A stretch of 64,000 nucleotides of DNA, taken from NCBI GenBank assembly GCA_013359135.1, contig JABWCN010000012.1:44385-108384 (forward strand). Reading direction: 5' to 3'. The notes beneath the pieces are model-generated. The model ran no database searches, had not been told where the DNA came from, and was given only the letters and a program-made list of their open reading frames with translations. Positions 34,539 to 44,182 of the stretch are shown piece after piece. This DNA is from Pseudobdellovibrionaceae bacterium (lineage in GTDB: Bacteria; Bdellovibrionota; Bdellovibrionia; Bdellovibrionales; Bdellovibrionaceae). The stretch's first letter is position 1; every line of letters starts with the position of its first letter. Made by a program: the position numbers and the translations under genes.

Positions 34539-35561
34539 CTAGATAAGTTGTTTTTTGAAAAAATCCCAGATTTCCTGATTGGCGTCAAGAGCCGTCGAGT
34601 TTTTGTTGGTTCCTCTTGGCGTTTTTCCTCCAGGCCAAGAGTGACCACCATCTTGGGTTATACAAACTTTAAATTCTCTATCCCCATCGCAAGGGCTGTA
34701 AGAATCACAATAAGCGCCAGCGTTTTTTAAAACTTTTTGAGGTTGTTTGGGACACTTCATTTTCTTTATCCATTTATTTGCTGTTGCAGGGACAGAGGTA
34801 AACTCAGTGACTTTAGAACGATCAAAAAAAGGTTTACCGGCCCCACCTTGATATAAAACATGGTCGTCATTTTTGGCGTGAATGTGTAAAATAGAAATAG
34901 TTTTTTTTGAGTGGCAATAAGTTGTGTTATCTGTTCCCGCGACCGAAGCAATCGCTTTAAAAATCTCACTAGCTTCACATGCTAAACGATAGGCCATCAT
35001 GCCTCCATTTGACATTCCAATGGCAAAAATATTATTTTGTGCGACGTTAACAAGTTGAGATATCTTTTTTACAACTTCTTTTATAAATAAAACGTCGTCA
35101 ATTTTCTTGTCTCTAGCTTCACCACAACAATTACCGGCGTTCCATGTAGCGAACTTTCCTGAGGGGAATTGACTGTATCCGTTGGGAAATGCAATAAGAA
35201 ACCCTTCTTTGTTAGATTTAGAAATTAGATGATAATATTCTTCTTGAGATTGGGTTTCCATATCGCCACCGCCACCATGAAGAGCTATAATTAAAGGTGT
35301 GGGGATATTTTTATTGTAGGATTCTGGGATATGAACTTTAAAATAACGATCAGCTTCATCCATTTTTAAGGTCAAGGTGTAGTTCCCTGGTTTGGTGATT
35401 TCTTTTTCTATCGTGCTGACTTGTGGAGGAGGTTTTGTGTTTTGATTCCTGATGATGCGATCTTTAATTTTTCGTTTGAACCAGCCTAATTCTTCGTTTG
35501 CTAATACATTGTAACTAAAGTGAAATATTAAAGTTAGAGCTATCACAAAGAGCGTCTTCAT
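34539..35561 (-). CDS. Secreted esterase of the PHB depolymerase / feruloyl esterase (LpqC) type
   Basis: A 340-residue secreted alpha/beta hydrolase. The ATG at 35561 follows AAGGAGAAAC, and the signal peptide ends NVLA. Family motifs are IIALHGGGGDMETQ (oxyanion), WNAGNCCGEARDKKIDDVLFI, the nucleophile elbow IGMSNGGMMAYRLACE, HIHAKNDDHVLY with the acid, and GGHSWPGG with the catalytic His. This group contains extracellular polyhydroxybutyrate depolymerases and acetylxylan or feruloyl esterases. With a PHA locus 15 kb away, use of foreign PHA is possible, but the real substrate is open. Confidence 0.85.
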   Translation of the reverse strand: MKTLFVIALTLIFHFSYNVLANEELGWFKRKIKDRIIRNQNTKPPPQVSTIEKEITKPGNYTLTLKMDEADRYFKVHIPESYNKNIPTPLIIALHGGGGDMETQSQEEYYHLISKSNKEGFLIAFPNGYSQFPSGKFATWNAGNCCGEARDKKIDDVLFIKEVVKKISQLVNVAQNNIFAIGMSNGGMMAYRLACEASEIFKAIASVAGTDNTTYCHSKKTISILHIHAKNDDHVLYQGGAGKPFFDRSKVTEFTSVPATANKWIKKMKCPKQPQKVLKNAGAYCDSYSPCDGDREFKVCITQDGGHSWPGGKTPRGTNKNSTALDANQEIWDFFKKQLI

Positions 35562-35626
35562 GTTTCTCCTTACAGTTAGTTGTTATTGTGAGTTGTATTT
35601 TGGACTTTGTCGAGGTCTTAAGTGAT

Positions 35627-35678
35627 GAATAAAAAAGTTGAATAAAAAAGTTGAATAAAAAAGTTGAATAAAAAAGTC
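35627..35678. repeat. Four tandem copies of a 13-bp unit upstream of the thiolase gene
   Basis: GAATAAAAAAGTT is repeated four times with no gaps; only the last base of the last copy differs (GTC). Each junction creates TTGAAT, a -35-like hexamer. Copy number may vary by slippage. Confidence 0.92.
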
Positions 35679-35691
35679 CTTGGGATATGAT
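35664..35691 (+). promoter_or_regulatory. Probable sigma-70-type promoter of the fad genes
   Basis: TTGAAT (35664-35669) and TATGAT (35686-35691) are separated by 16 bases. The -35 hexamer is supplied by the last junction of the 13-bp tandem repeat. The start codon is 30 bases downstream, with AAGGAG before it. Confidence 0.6.
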
Positions 35692-35720
35692 CTAAGGGAA
35701 AGTATTTCAAGGAGCGAAAT

Positions 35721-37067
35721 ATGGCTAAAACGTCAAAAAGTGCCAGAGATGTTGTTATTGTTGAAGGTCTAAGATCCCCATTTGCAAAGTCTGGTGATAA
35801 ATTAGCATCAGTTCATCCTGCTGATTTAGGGAAAAACGTTTTAAAGGAGCTTATTGCTAGAACCGAACTAGATGTAAGTCTTGTTGACGAGGTGATCATT
35901 GGTAATACGGGAAATCCAGTAGACAGTGTGAATATCTCTAGGGTGGTTGCTTTAAGTTCTGGAATTCCTCAAAAAACCTCGGCCTATACTGTTCACCGTA
36001 ATTGCGCTTCAGCTCTTGAGAGTATTTCAAATGGTTTTGAAAAAATCCGTTCTGGTACCATGGATGTTGTTGTGGCTGGGGGTACTGAAAACATGTCGCA
36101 AATGCCGACAATGATTCCAAATAAAATGCAAAAAATATTCAATGATCTTTTTAAGGCTAAGGGACCATCACAGGCAATTCCATTATTATGGAAGTTATTT
36201 AAAGCTGATGTTAAGCAAATCAAAGCTCTTCTGCAGTCTAATCTTAAAGATGAATACGCTCCTATTATTGCTGTGATGCAAGGGTTAACAGATCCTTTCG
36301 TTGGAATTAATATGGGACAGACCGCAGAGATTTTAGCTAAAGAGTGGGGGCTTTCTCGCTTAACTCAAGATCAATATGCTTTAAGATCCCATCAGTTAGC
36401 GTCGGGAGCTAAAGAGAAATTTAAAGATGAAATTGTGCCTTTGAGTTTACCTCCAGATTATAAAGAGACCATCGCTGAAGATATTGGTCCAAGAGCCAAT
36501 CAAACCATTGAGGCATTGCAAAAGTTGAAGCCTTTTTTTGACAGAGAAACAGGATCAATCACTGCGGGCAACTCTTGTCCTATCACTGATGGTGCAGCTA
36601 TGGTCTTATTGATGTCCCGAGAAAAGGCCGAATCTCTGGGGTATAAACCGCAAGCAAGAATTTTGTCCTATGGTTTTGCTGGGCTTGAACCAGAACGGAT
36701 GGGCTTGGGGCCTGTTTATTCTACACCAGTAGCTTTGAAGCGAGCGGGAATAGAGTTTAAAGATTTAGGGTTAGTAGAACTCAATGAAGCTTTTGCTGCG
36801 CAAGTGTTATCTTGTCAGAAGGCTTTCGATTCGGATGAGTTTGCAAGAAGTAAGTTGGGGCTTTCTCAAAAAGTGGGTGAGCTAAGATCTGAGATTATGA
36901 ATGTCAACGGTGGGGCCATTGCCTTAGGGCATCCTGTGGGGGCGACAGGGACTCGTATTGTGTTGACTCTAATGAAAGAGATGAAACGACGACAAGTGCA
37001 GTTCGGACTTGCAACGCTTTGTATTGGTGGTGGGCAAGGTGGTTCAATGATTTTAGAAGCGGAATAA
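35721..37067 (+). CDS. Acetyl-CoA acyltransferase (beta-oxidation thiolase)
   Basis: The last step of fatty acid beta-oxidation: thiolytic cleavage of 3-ketoacyl-CoA to acetyl-CoA. The 448-residue protein has the active-site Cys in TVHRNCASALESIS, the loop VVAGGTENMSQMP, the His-containing motif NVNGGAIALGHPVGATGTR, and the second Cys in LATLCIGGGQGGSMI. The length and an insertion around residues 130-200 fit the FadI/trifunctional-type thiolases rather than biosynthetic PhaA. Start ATG with AAGGAGCG upstream. It is followed after 95 bases by the multifunctional FadJ/FadB-type partner. Confidence 0.92.
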   Translation: MAKTSKSARDVVIVEGLRSPFAKSGDKLASVHPADLGKNVLKELIARTELDVSLVDEVIIGNTGNPVDSVNISRVVALSSGIPQKTSAYTVHRNCASALESISNGFEKIRSGTMDVVVAGGTENMSQMPTMIPNKMQKIFNDLFKAKGPSQAIPLLWKLFKADVKQIKALLQSNLKDEYAPIIAVMQGLTDPFVGINMGQTAEILAKEWGLSRLTQDQYALRSHQLASGAKEKFKDEIVPLSLPPDYKETIAEDIGPRANQTIEALQKLKPFFDRETGSITAGNSCPITDGAAMVLLMSREKAESLGYKPQARILSYGFAGLEPERMGLGPVYSTPVALKRAGIEFKDLGLVELNEAFAAQVLSCQKAFDSDEFARSKLGLSQKVGELRSEIMNVNGGAIALGHPVGATGTRIVLTLMKEMKRRQVQFGLATLCIGGGQGGSMILEAE

Positions 37068-37162
37068 AAAATCGTGTTAATCGATGATGAATTATTAGAA
37101 ATTAACAAAATAAATTCGTAAGTTATTAAGGAAGATTAAAGAAATAAATAAAGGAAAACGTC

Positions 37163-39313
37163 ATGAGCATTCAGGAAAGTATCAGAGTCAGATTTGAGCA
37201 AGATATTGCTGTCCTTGAGATGGATTTAGTTGGAGAAAAAGTGAATAAACTTTCGACTCCAGTGATGAAGCGTTTTCATGAAGCTTTGGAACAAGTTAAA
37301 GTATCGTCGGCTAAAGTTTTAGTGATTAAGTCTTTGAAGCCTAAAATTTTTGTTGCTGGTGCTGATATAGAAGAAATTAAAAATCTTGTAACTCCTGAAG
37401 ATTTTGAAAAAGCGGTTAAAGGTGGGCAAGATATTTTTAATTTCTTGGAAGATCTGCCGCAAATCACAATAGCTTCTATTCATGGAGCATGTGCTGGTGG
37501 TGGTTGTGAGCTGATTTTAGCTTGTGATTATCGTATTGCTAGTGAAGACAGTTCAACGCGAATAGGTCTTCCGGAAACGCAACTGGGAATTATACCGGGC
37601 TTTGGTGGTTGTGTGCGTTTACCAAGAGTAGTTGGATTGCAAGCGGCTTTGGATGTGATTTTAGCAGGGAAGTTACTGAATGCCAAAAAAGCTAAGAAAA
37701 CCGGCTTAGTGGATAAATTAGTTCATCCAGGAATTTTGGCAGAAGTCACTATGAGCTGGGCCCGCGAATTAGCTAAGACAGGAGCAAAACGTCGCAAAGT
37801 TTATACGCCAGTAGGTATAGTGAATCAAATTTTAGAAGGCTCCTTAGGACGAGGGGTTGTTTTTAATAAGGCTAAGGCAGAAGTATTGAAAAAAACCCAT
37901 GGGCATTATCCAGCTCCTCTTCATGCGATTGAGGTTATAAAAAAAACCTATGGCCAAAGTGATCGTGAGGCTGCGCTAAAGATAGAGCGAGAGCATTTTT
38001 GTCAAGTGGGAGTTACTGCTGTTTCAAAGAACTTGATACATGTTTTTTATCTGACGGAAATGGTTAAAAAACAAACAGGTGTAAGTAATGCCATGATTAA
38101 GGCTAAAGAAGTCAAATCGGTGGGAGTTCTTGGTGCTGGTACCATGGGTGGCGGTATTGCCTACATTGGTGCGGATAAAGGTCTTAATATGAGAATTAAA
38201 GATCTTAATTTCGAGGCTTTAGGAAAAGCCTATAAGCATGCTTCTGATCTGTGGTTAAAGTTATTAAAGAAAAAAGTGATCGATAAATATCAATATAAAC
38301 AGAAGTTAGACTTAGTTTCAGGAGGACTGGACTATGCTGGTTTTAAAACTCTGGATGTGGCGATAGAGGCTATTGTAGAGGATATGAACATAAAAAAGAA
38401 AGTGATTGGTGAGACGGCAAAAAATATGAGAGCTGATGCTATTATTGCGACTAATACCTCTTCTTTGAGTGTGACAGAGATGGCGGAGGGGCATCCTCGC
38501 CCAGAATTTTTTGTAGGTATGCACTTTTTTAATCCCGTTGATAAAATGCCTTTGGTTGAAGTGATAAAAGGCCCAAAAACAAGTGAAGAAACAGTAGTAA
38601 CGATTTTTGAGTTGTCCAAAAAAATGGGAAAAATGCCAGTTGTTGTTAAGGATGGACCAGGGTTTTTAGTTAATCGTTTGTTGATACCGTATTTAAATGA
38701 AGCGGTATTTTTATTCCAAGAGGGGATGGATATAAAGACCCTTGATGATTATTATGTAAAAACATTTGGTATGCCAATGGGGCCACTAGCTTTGATGGAT
38801 GAGGTAGGGCTTGATGTGGGAATTAAGGTTGTCAAAATTTTTAAAAAGGCTTTTGGTGATCGTATTGAAATTCCAGAGGTTATGGAAAAAATTGAAAAAA
38901 CAGGTCGTCTTGGTAAAAAAAATGGAAAAGGTTTTTATCAATACACGTCTGATGGAAAACGCTTAGAAGCAGATCCTGGCATTTATGCTGAACTTGGGAT
39001 GAAGTCACCAACAAATCCATACGGCGAAAAAGAATGTCTTGAACGTGGGATTTTTTCCATGATTAATGAATGCACCGAAGCTCTTAATGAAGATCGTATT
39101 GTTGAGACTCCTCATGAAGTTGACTTAGCCATGATTATGGGAACAGGATTTCCGCCTTTTAGAGGAGGACTCTGTAAGTACTCCGACAGCATTGGCTCAC
39201 TTAATATTGCTAATGCTTTAGAGGAGTACGCAGTTCAAAGAAAAGCTAAAAGGCTAAAACCATTGAAAGCATTAGATCAGATGGCAAAGACGCAAAGAAG
39301 TTTTTATTACTAA
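37163..39313 (+). CDS. Multifunctional enoyl-CoA hydratase / 3-hydroxyacyl-CoA dehydrogenase
   Basis: This 716-residue enzyme performs the middle two steps of beta-oxidation. The N-terminal crotonase domain (about 1-290) shows VAGADIEEIK and IHGACAGGGCELILACDYRIA, with the catalytic Glu in GLPETQLGIIPGFGG. The C-terminal dehydrogenase (about 310-716) has the NAD fold GVLGAGTMGGGIAYIGA, NTSSLSVTEMA and the catalytic His in MHFFNPVDKMPLVEVI, then two 6-phosphogluconate-dehydrogenase-like C-terminal domains. This is the FadB/FadJ layout. The cytoplasmic complex with the thiolase is expected. The ribosome site is AAGGAAAACGTC upstream of the ATG. Confidence 0.93.
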   Translation: MSIQESIRVRFEQDIAVLEMDLVGEKVNKLSTPVMKRFHEALEQVKVSSAKVLVIKSLKPKIFVAGADIEEIKNLVTPEDFEKAVKGGQDIFNFLEDLPQITIASIHGACAGGGCELILACDYRIASEDSSTRIGLPETQLGIIPGFGGCVRLPRVVGLQAALDVILAGKLLNAKKAKKTGLVDKLVHPGILAEVTMSWARELAKTGAKRRKVYTPVGIVNQILEGSLGRGVVFNKAKAEVLKKTHGHYPAPLHAIEVIKKTYGQSDREAALKIEREHFCQVGVTAVSKNLIHVFYLTEMVKKQTGVSNAMIKAKEVKSVGVLGAGTMGGGIAYIGADKGLNMRIKDLNFEALGKAYKHASDLWLKLLKKKVIDKYQYKQKLDLVSGGLDYAGFKTLDVAIEAIVEDMNIKKKVIGETAKNMRADAIIATNTSSLSVTEMAEGHPRPEFFVGMHFFNPVDKMPLVEVIKGPKTSEETVVTIFELSKKMGKMPVVVKDGPGFLVNRLLIPYLNEAVFLFQEGMDIKTLDDYYVKTFGMPMGPLALMDEVGLDVGIKVVKIFKKAFGDRIEIPEVMEKIEKTGRLGKKNGKGFYQYTSDGKRLEADPGIYAELGMKSPTNPYGEKECLERGIFSMINECTEALNEDRIVETPHEVDLAMIMGTGFPPFRGGLCKYSDSIGSLNIANALEEYAVQRKAKRLKPLKALDQMAKTQRSFYY

Positions 39314-39315
39314 AA

Positions 39316-39380
39316 GACAACTAGGAATGAGATTTAGGTCATTATGCACCATAAGCTCTAGGTTGTTGCTTTTTTAAAAG
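39316..39380 (+). terminator. Probable terminator after the fad genes
   Basis: ACAACTAG near 39318 can pair, with one bulge, with CTAGGTTGT near 39360, followed by GCTTTTTT. The loop is long, so the call is moderate. Confidence 0.5.
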
Positions 39381-39404
39381 CTTGATTTGTAAGATGGTAA
39401 CCCT

Positions 39405-41105
39405 ATGGAAAAGACTTATCAATCTTATTTTAATAATGCAGAACTTCTTGATTTCTTGAAACGTTACCAGGAAAAATATCCTCGTTGGTTTTCTTATGAG
39501 TCGATTGGCAAAAGTATTTTAGGGAAAGACATTTGGCTGATTACATTAAGTGATCGTACAGTTAAACCTCCTGAGCAGAAGCCTGGTTTTTGGGTTGAGG
39601 CCAATATTCACTCTAGTGAGGTGACAGGAACTCAGGGTGCACTCTATTTATGCGAACAATTGTTAGAAGATTTAGATTCTTCGGGAGAAGACTCGCCTTA
39701 TTTTGAATTATTAAAAAAAATCACTTATTACATTTTGCCACGATTCACTCCAGATGGGGCAGATGCTTTTTTCAAAGAAAAGAACTCTTCTAGATCGACT
39801 CCAATACCTAGGCCTTGGCGCTTTCAGGAATCCAGTTTTAACAGAAAAGATTTAGATGGCGATGGTGAAATTACGTTGATGCGGTGGAAGGATCCTTGTG
39901 GTGCTTTTAAAGAACTTAAAGGTTATCCAGGGGTGTTAGTCCCACGTGCTTCTTTTGATTTTTCCTTAGAGTCTAAAGGTGAGTATTATCAAGTTTTACC
40001 AGAAGGTGTATTTGAGAATTTTGATGGTTTTAGCAAAACAAAAAATAATGACTTTGGTTATGATTTTAATCGTCAAGCTCCTTCCTATTATTCACCAGAA
40101 GGAGTTCAAAAAGGAGCAGGAGAGTTACCTTTAGAGTTCCCAGAAACAAGAGCCGTAGCAGAAGCTTTTCGCCAGAGGAAAAATATTTTTTCGTCTATTT
40201 CTTATCATACCTACGGAGGTTTTATCATTAAACCTCCATCAAGTATCAAAAACCATGAGTTAGCCTTAGAAGATTTTATGGTTATAGAGAAGATGGCAGA
40301 ACTTTTAAAAACTAGCACTCAGTATTCAGTTCACTCAGGGAATGATGATTTTGTTTACACTCCAGGGAAGCCTTTATCAGGAAATTTTGACGAGTGGTAT
40401 TTTTTGCATCAAGGTGTTTTTGGAATCACAGTAGAGTATTGGGATCCTTGGGAGAAGGCTGGTTTGAGTTGGCAAAAAGCAGTTGAAAAGTATGAATCTA
40501 TAAGTGAAGAAAATATGATTCGACTGCTTGCCTGGGCCAAGGAACATCTGGATGAAGTTGATTATTTTAAGGTTTGGACACGTTATTCTCATCCTCAGCT
40601 TGGCGAGGTGGAAATTGGCGGATTTAAAACTTCTTTTTTTCTAACAAACCCACCTATAAAGTTTTTGGCCAATGAATTAGAAAAAGTATTTCAAGGAACA
40701 CTTCAGTGTTCCCAGATGTTTCCAAATGTAATTATTAAGTCTCAGGAAAAAACAAAACTTGCTGAAGGTCTTTTTCGTTTGGAATTAGTGGTTGCAAATA
40801 CTGGCTATCTTCCAACTTATGGAAGTGTTCAAGCTCTGGATATGAAATCTATTCCAAGGCATCCAGAGTTAAACTACAATATTTCAGGAGAAAGTCAGGA
40901 TTTCTGTTGGATTAAAAAAGTCACTAGTAAAGACTTGAATCATTTAAAAGGTTTCAGTCATGGTAGCCCTCGTATTTCTCCTTTTTTTGGGACAGTATTT
41001 TCTCATGAATATGAGCAAAAATTAGAGTGGATTTTTCAAGGCGAGGCTCAAATTTCACTTCAGATTGACTATGCAAAAGGAGGCGTTCTGACTGTCAATT
41101 TTTGA
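39405..41105 (+). CDS. M14-family zinc carboxypeptidase
   Basis: A 566-residue metallopeptidase of the M14 family. The zinc ligands are in ANIHSSEVTG (His and Glu) and ISYHTYGGFI (second His), and the catalytic Glu is in GITVEYWDPWE. The segment NRKDLDGDGEITLMRW is seen in related large M14 proteins. The C-terminal 170 residues are beta-rich and probably non-catalytic. No signal peptide is visible, so it may act in the cytoplasm on imported peptides; related proteins in other bacteria are often secreted, so this is noteworthy. It sits alone, with no strong ribosome site in front of the ATG. Confidence 0.85.
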   Translation: MEKTYQSYFNNAELLDFLKRYQEKYPRWFSYESIGKSILGKDIWLITLSDRTVKPPEQKPGFWVEANIHSSEVTGTQGALYLCEQLLEDLDSSGEDSPYFELLKKITYYILPRFTPDGADAFFKEKNSSRSTPIPRPWRFQESSFNRKDLDGDGEITLMRWKDPCGAFKELKGYPGVLVPRASFDFSLESKGEYYQVLPEGVFENFDGFSKTKNNDFGYDFNRQAPSYYSPEGVQKGAGELPLEFPETRAVAEAFRQRKNIFSSISYHTYGGFIIKPPSSIKNHELALEDFMVIEKMAELLKTSTQYSVHSGNDDFVYTPGKPLSGNFDEWYFLHQGVFGITVEYWDPWEKAGLSWQKAVEKYESISEENMIRLLAWAKEHLDEVDYFKVWTRYSHPQLGEVEIGGFKTSFFLTNPPIKFLANELEKVFQGTLQCSQMFPNVIIKSQEKTKLAEGLFRLELVVANTGYLPTYGSVQALDMKSIPRHPELNYNISGESQDFCWIKKVTSKDLNHLKGFSHGSPRISPFFGTVFSHEYEQKLEWIFQGEAQISLQIDYAKGGVLTVNF

Positions 41106-41207
41106 TCCTTTGTTAAAAGCCTAGACAGAGAAAGGCTTTGAAGTGAAATAGGTTGTCTCTTTGGTTGGTATAAGAATCGTATGGATTCCACTGACTAGGA
41201 GAGATGT

Positions 41208-42020
41208 ATGCTAATAAGGGTGTCAGCTAGGAAGTTGTTTTTTGTTATTTCGTCTATGGTGTTAAATTTCGACTCATTTGCAGGGGAAAGCGCGGTTTTT
41301 AATAAAAATCTTTATGAGAGAATTAATGGTCGTTGGGAAAAACCACATGTTCTTTGTATTACTTCAAACTCTAATCAGAAATATGAAGTCAAAGAGATAA
41401 AATTATTCAATGAGGTTACAAAAGATTTTTATCCTGAAGTTGTTCTTAATATTTATAGTGAGCAAAAAATAGCTGGAGCAGAGCCTGAAAGGTATTTAGA
41501 AAAGGCAGTGATTCAAAGAAGTTGTAAACTTGAGACTAAAGGGATTTTCTTTGATCAACATCCAGCTGGTGAAAAGCCGTATATTTCTTCACTTAATCGA
41601 ATTCACATCAAACCGCTACAAACTAAAACTGGAAATTCTTATGGAGAGATGACAGCAGAACTCGTTGATTCTAAAATTGACTTTAAATTGATTGAACAAT
41701 GTGGCGCTTCCATAATGACAACATCATCGTCAGCTAACGCTAGGCCTCGTGTTGGTATTTTAAATTATCAACCAAGCGGTAGTGCTACGACTTTTGGTAA
41801 TGCGCTGGTTATTGGTACCTTATACAAATATCCACTTTATTTTAAAAAAGAAGCTATGAGAACTTATAACATATACGTTTCTGATATAGTAACTTCGGAA
41901 ACAAATCCTAATTCATCGACAGAGAGGTTAAATTTAGAATTTGTTGATAATGAAATGTGTCCGTCAGGAACTACTAAAATGATTTTTTCAAGAAAAAAAA
42001 CAGATAAAATTTATCAGTAA
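41208..42020 (+). CDS. Secreted protein of unknown function
   Basis: A 270-residue exported protein. The ATG at 41208 follows AGGAGAG; another ATG four bases earlier is in a different frame. The signal peptide spans residues 1-25 (KLFFVISSMVLNFDSFA). Four Cys in the mature part (VLCITS, RSCKLE, EQCGAS, EMCPSG) could form two disulfides. The pattern of short beta strands suggests a beta-sandwich. No family is recognised and neighbours give no functional hint. Confidence 0.7.
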   Translation: MLIRVSARKLFFVISSMVLNFDSFAGESAVFNKNLYERINGRWEKPHVLCITSNSNQKYEVKEIKLFNEVTKDFYPEVVLNIYSEQKIAGAEPERYLEKAVIQRSCKLETKGIFFDQHPAGEKPYISSLNRIHIKPLQTKTGNSYGEMTAELVDSKIDFKLIEQCGASIMTTSSSANARPRVGILNYQPSGSATTFGNALVIGTLYKYPLYFKKEAMRTYNIYVSDIVTSETNPNSSTERLNLEFVDNEMCPSGTTKMIFSRKKTDKIYQ

Positions 42021-42085
42021 TACTATTTTAGTAAAGTAAGCTGAATAAAAAGAAGATGATTAAACTTAAGTTTTAAAACTAGGCT

Positions 42086-43318
42086 CTATCTAGCTGATTG
42101 AAGAAGTTTTTTTTTAAGTAGAGGAATCTTCTCGATAAAAATTTTTAGTAGTTCTTTTTGAGGTAAATATTGTAATTCTTGTTGAGCTTGGCAGATGGCT
42201 TTTCTAACTTCGGGTGAGGTCAGAAGTATTTCAGTTTTTTGTTTCAATAAAGAGAGGCTAAGCTGATCAGGTGGTATAACTTCAGCCAGGTGTTTTTTGT
42301 GTAGTTGAAAGCTATGTAAATTCTGATCTAAATTTGAAGGAACTGCTAGAATAGGTTTTCCAAGGCTAATTGCATGATATGTCGATGATGTGCCGCCATT
42401 GCAAACGACGAGATCGGCCTTTCTTATAGCTGCATCAGCTGGAATAAAGGAGCTGTAGTATACGTCATTAAGTAGTTTTTCGGAATATGTAGTATTGCCG
42501 ATGGAAAGAATAATTTCAAAATTCTCTTTTTTAAAGAAGTTTAATAGTTTAGGAATAACCCCTTGATAACCTGTGCTCCCCATGGATATGTAAACGCAAG
42601 GTTTTTTAAAGCTTTGGGGCCATTCTTTGGGCCAAGGAGTTTCGGTATTTTTCCAGAATAGCGGGCCAATAAAATTTTCGTTGTGGTTAAGTTGTTGTTC
42701 CTCAAAGAGTGAGGGAAGATCAGGGTAAAGAAAGTAATCAGCATAACAATAGAACTCAAAGATATTAGCAAAAGGTTTCAGGTTGAACATCTTTTGTAGT
42801 TTATTTATTTGGTTAAGTTGCTTATTTAGAATCATAGGTTCAACGAAAGGTTGAAGAAGTTTCGAAAGAGTTCGGCCAAAAAGAGCAACTGGTTTTATGA
42901 AGGGAATGACCATTTCTTTTTTAAAATCTGGTCTCCAGTGAAATTGAATAATATTTATAAGAGGGATGTTAAGTTTTTTTGTAGAATAAAAAGCTGTCAA
43001 TCTAAAATCAGAGATAACGATATCGGGTGAGTATTTTTTTAGTAAAAATTCATCTTGAGCAATTAACTCTAGAAGTTCTTTGCAGCTATAGGGAAAATCA
43101 GCATGAAACAATCTTTGATTGAAAGTATCAGTGGGGATGGTTTCAAGGTCTAGTTTTTGAATTGAAGGGCAAGGGGAAAGCAAAGAATGGTATTTTTTGC
43201 TTGTCGCAAAGAAAACTTCAAAGCACGTGGGGTCTAGTAGCTTTGCTAGTTCCCACATTCTTGTTGGGTGAGCGGTTGAAACTCCTTCGGCAAAGATCAT
43301 TAATTTGGTTTTAGTCAT
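42086..43318 (-). CDS. GT1-type glycosyltransferase
   Basis: A 410-residue glycosyltransferase of the UDP-glucuronosyl/MGT (GT1, GT-B fold) type. The N-terminal half has MIFAEGVSTAHPTRMWELAKLL, the acceptor domain. The C-terminal donor-binding domain shows CVYISMGSTGYQGV and the signature DLVVCNGGTSSTYHAISLGKPILAVPSNLDQNLHSFQL, which matches the family's GGxxS/T ... P ... DQ pattern. It probably glycosylates a lipid or small molecule at the inner membrane. The AraC-type regulator gene 64 bases upstream on the same strand may control it. Confidence 0.85.
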   Translation of the reverse strand: MTKTKLMIFAEGVSTAHPTRMWELAKLLDPTCFEVFFATSKKYHSLLSPCPSIQKLDLETIPTDTFNQRLFHADFPYSCKELLELIAQDEFLLKKYSPDIVISDFRLTAFYSTKKLNIPLINIIQFHWRPDFKKEMVIPFIKPVALFGRTLSKLLQPFVEPMILNKQLNQINKLQKMFNLKPFANIFEFYCYADYFLYPDLPSLFEEQQLNHNENFIGPLFWKNTETPWPKEWPQSFKKPCVYISMGSTGYQGVIPKLLNFFKKENFEIILSIGNTTYSEKLLNDVYYSSFIPADAAIRKADLVVCNGGTSSTYHAISLGKPILAVPSNLDQNLHSFQLHKKHLAEVIPPDQLSLSLLKQKTEILLTSPEVRKAICQAQQELQYLPQKELLKIFIEKIPLLKKKLLQSAR

Positions 43319-43382
43319 AGTTGTATTTTAGATGGCACTTGATACTAAAACTTGCGGTTTTGTGACTTTTTTAAATAATTAC

Positions 43383-44174
43383 TTATTTTTTTTGAGAAGG
43401 AGTTTTTTTAAAGTGAAATTTTGAAGGCGTTGTTAAAAAGTATTTCTTAAAGTAAGATAAAAACTGATTTAGACTTGAAAAACCACTGGAAAAAATGGCC
43501 TCTGTGACCGTGAGGTTTTGATTTAAAAGCTTTAAAGCTTCATAGACTCGCAGTTGATGGCGGTATTCAACCATAGAGATATTGAAATTACTCTTAAACT
43601 CCCTTGAAAGATAACTGCGATCATATTTAAAGATAGAACTTAATTTATTGATTTGTAGTTCCTCTTTAAAATTATTATCAATATAGTTTTTAACTTGGTT
43701 TGCTATTTTCGACTTTTTACGAGTATTGCTGATAGTTATAAATGGAATGCATTTTGACAGAAAGGAATTTAGATCTAACCAGTTCATTGGAATGTGAAGA
43801 ATCTGTTCAGATAGGTTAAAAATAGAAATTTCACTATCACGGGAGTTAGAAAGAGGCAGGGAAGAGCTCAATGCTTGCCACTGAAGGGAACCTGGAAATA
43901 GATGCCACTCAACAATATTGAAGGGTGGAATTAAGATAGCTACTTTATTGCGAAGAGCTATTTTTTTTTGATTTTGGTCCCTAATAAAGATCCTATTTTT
44001 TTTAAGATCTGCGAAAATGAATAGCCAGTTGGGGCCGTAGGTTTCAACGGCCACTTGTGTTTCTTTGTAATGATGGGTTCTTTGTGTTAAATATAGATCC
44101 TTATCAATCATTCGCACTTGAGATCGATAAGCAGAAGTTAAAATTTCTAGAACTTCTGAGTGGTTTTGTTTCAA
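43383..44174 (-). CDS. AraC-family transcription regulator
   Basis: A 263-residue regulator. The C-terminal 100 residues are a double helix-turn-helix: LQINKLSSIFKYDRSYLSREFKSNF and LTVTEAIFSSGFSSLNQFLSYFKKYF, ending TTPSKFHF, the standard AraC signature. The N-terminal 150 residues form a possible cupin-like sensor domain (AVETYGPNWLFIFADLKKNRIF) of unknown ligand. The start is TTG with TAGGAT upstream. It lies 8 bases after the cyclophilin gene and 64 before the glycosyltransferase, all on the minus strand, so they could form one operon. Confidence 0.85.
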   Translation of the reverse strand: MKQNHSEVLEILTSAYRSQVRMIDKDLYLTQRTHHYKETQVAVETYGPNWLFIFADLKKNRIFIRDQNQKKIALRNKVAILIPPFNIVEWHLFPGSLQWQALSSSLPLSNSRDSEISIFNLSEQILHIPMNWLDLNSFLSKCIPFITISNTRKKSKIANQVKNYIDNNFKEELQINKLSSIFKYDRSYLSREFKSNFNISMVEYRHQLRVYEALKLLNQNLTVTEAIFSSGFSSLNQFLSYFKKYFLTTPSKFHFKKTPSQKK

Positions 44175-44182
44175 TTAAAATC

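Noticed and set aside
35721..37067. Biosynthetic acetoacetyl-CoA thiolase (phaA) for the PHA locus
   Set aside because: Length, internal insertion and the directly following multifunctional FadB/FadJ-type gene favour a beta-oxidation role, although supply of PHA precursors through this pathway is possible.
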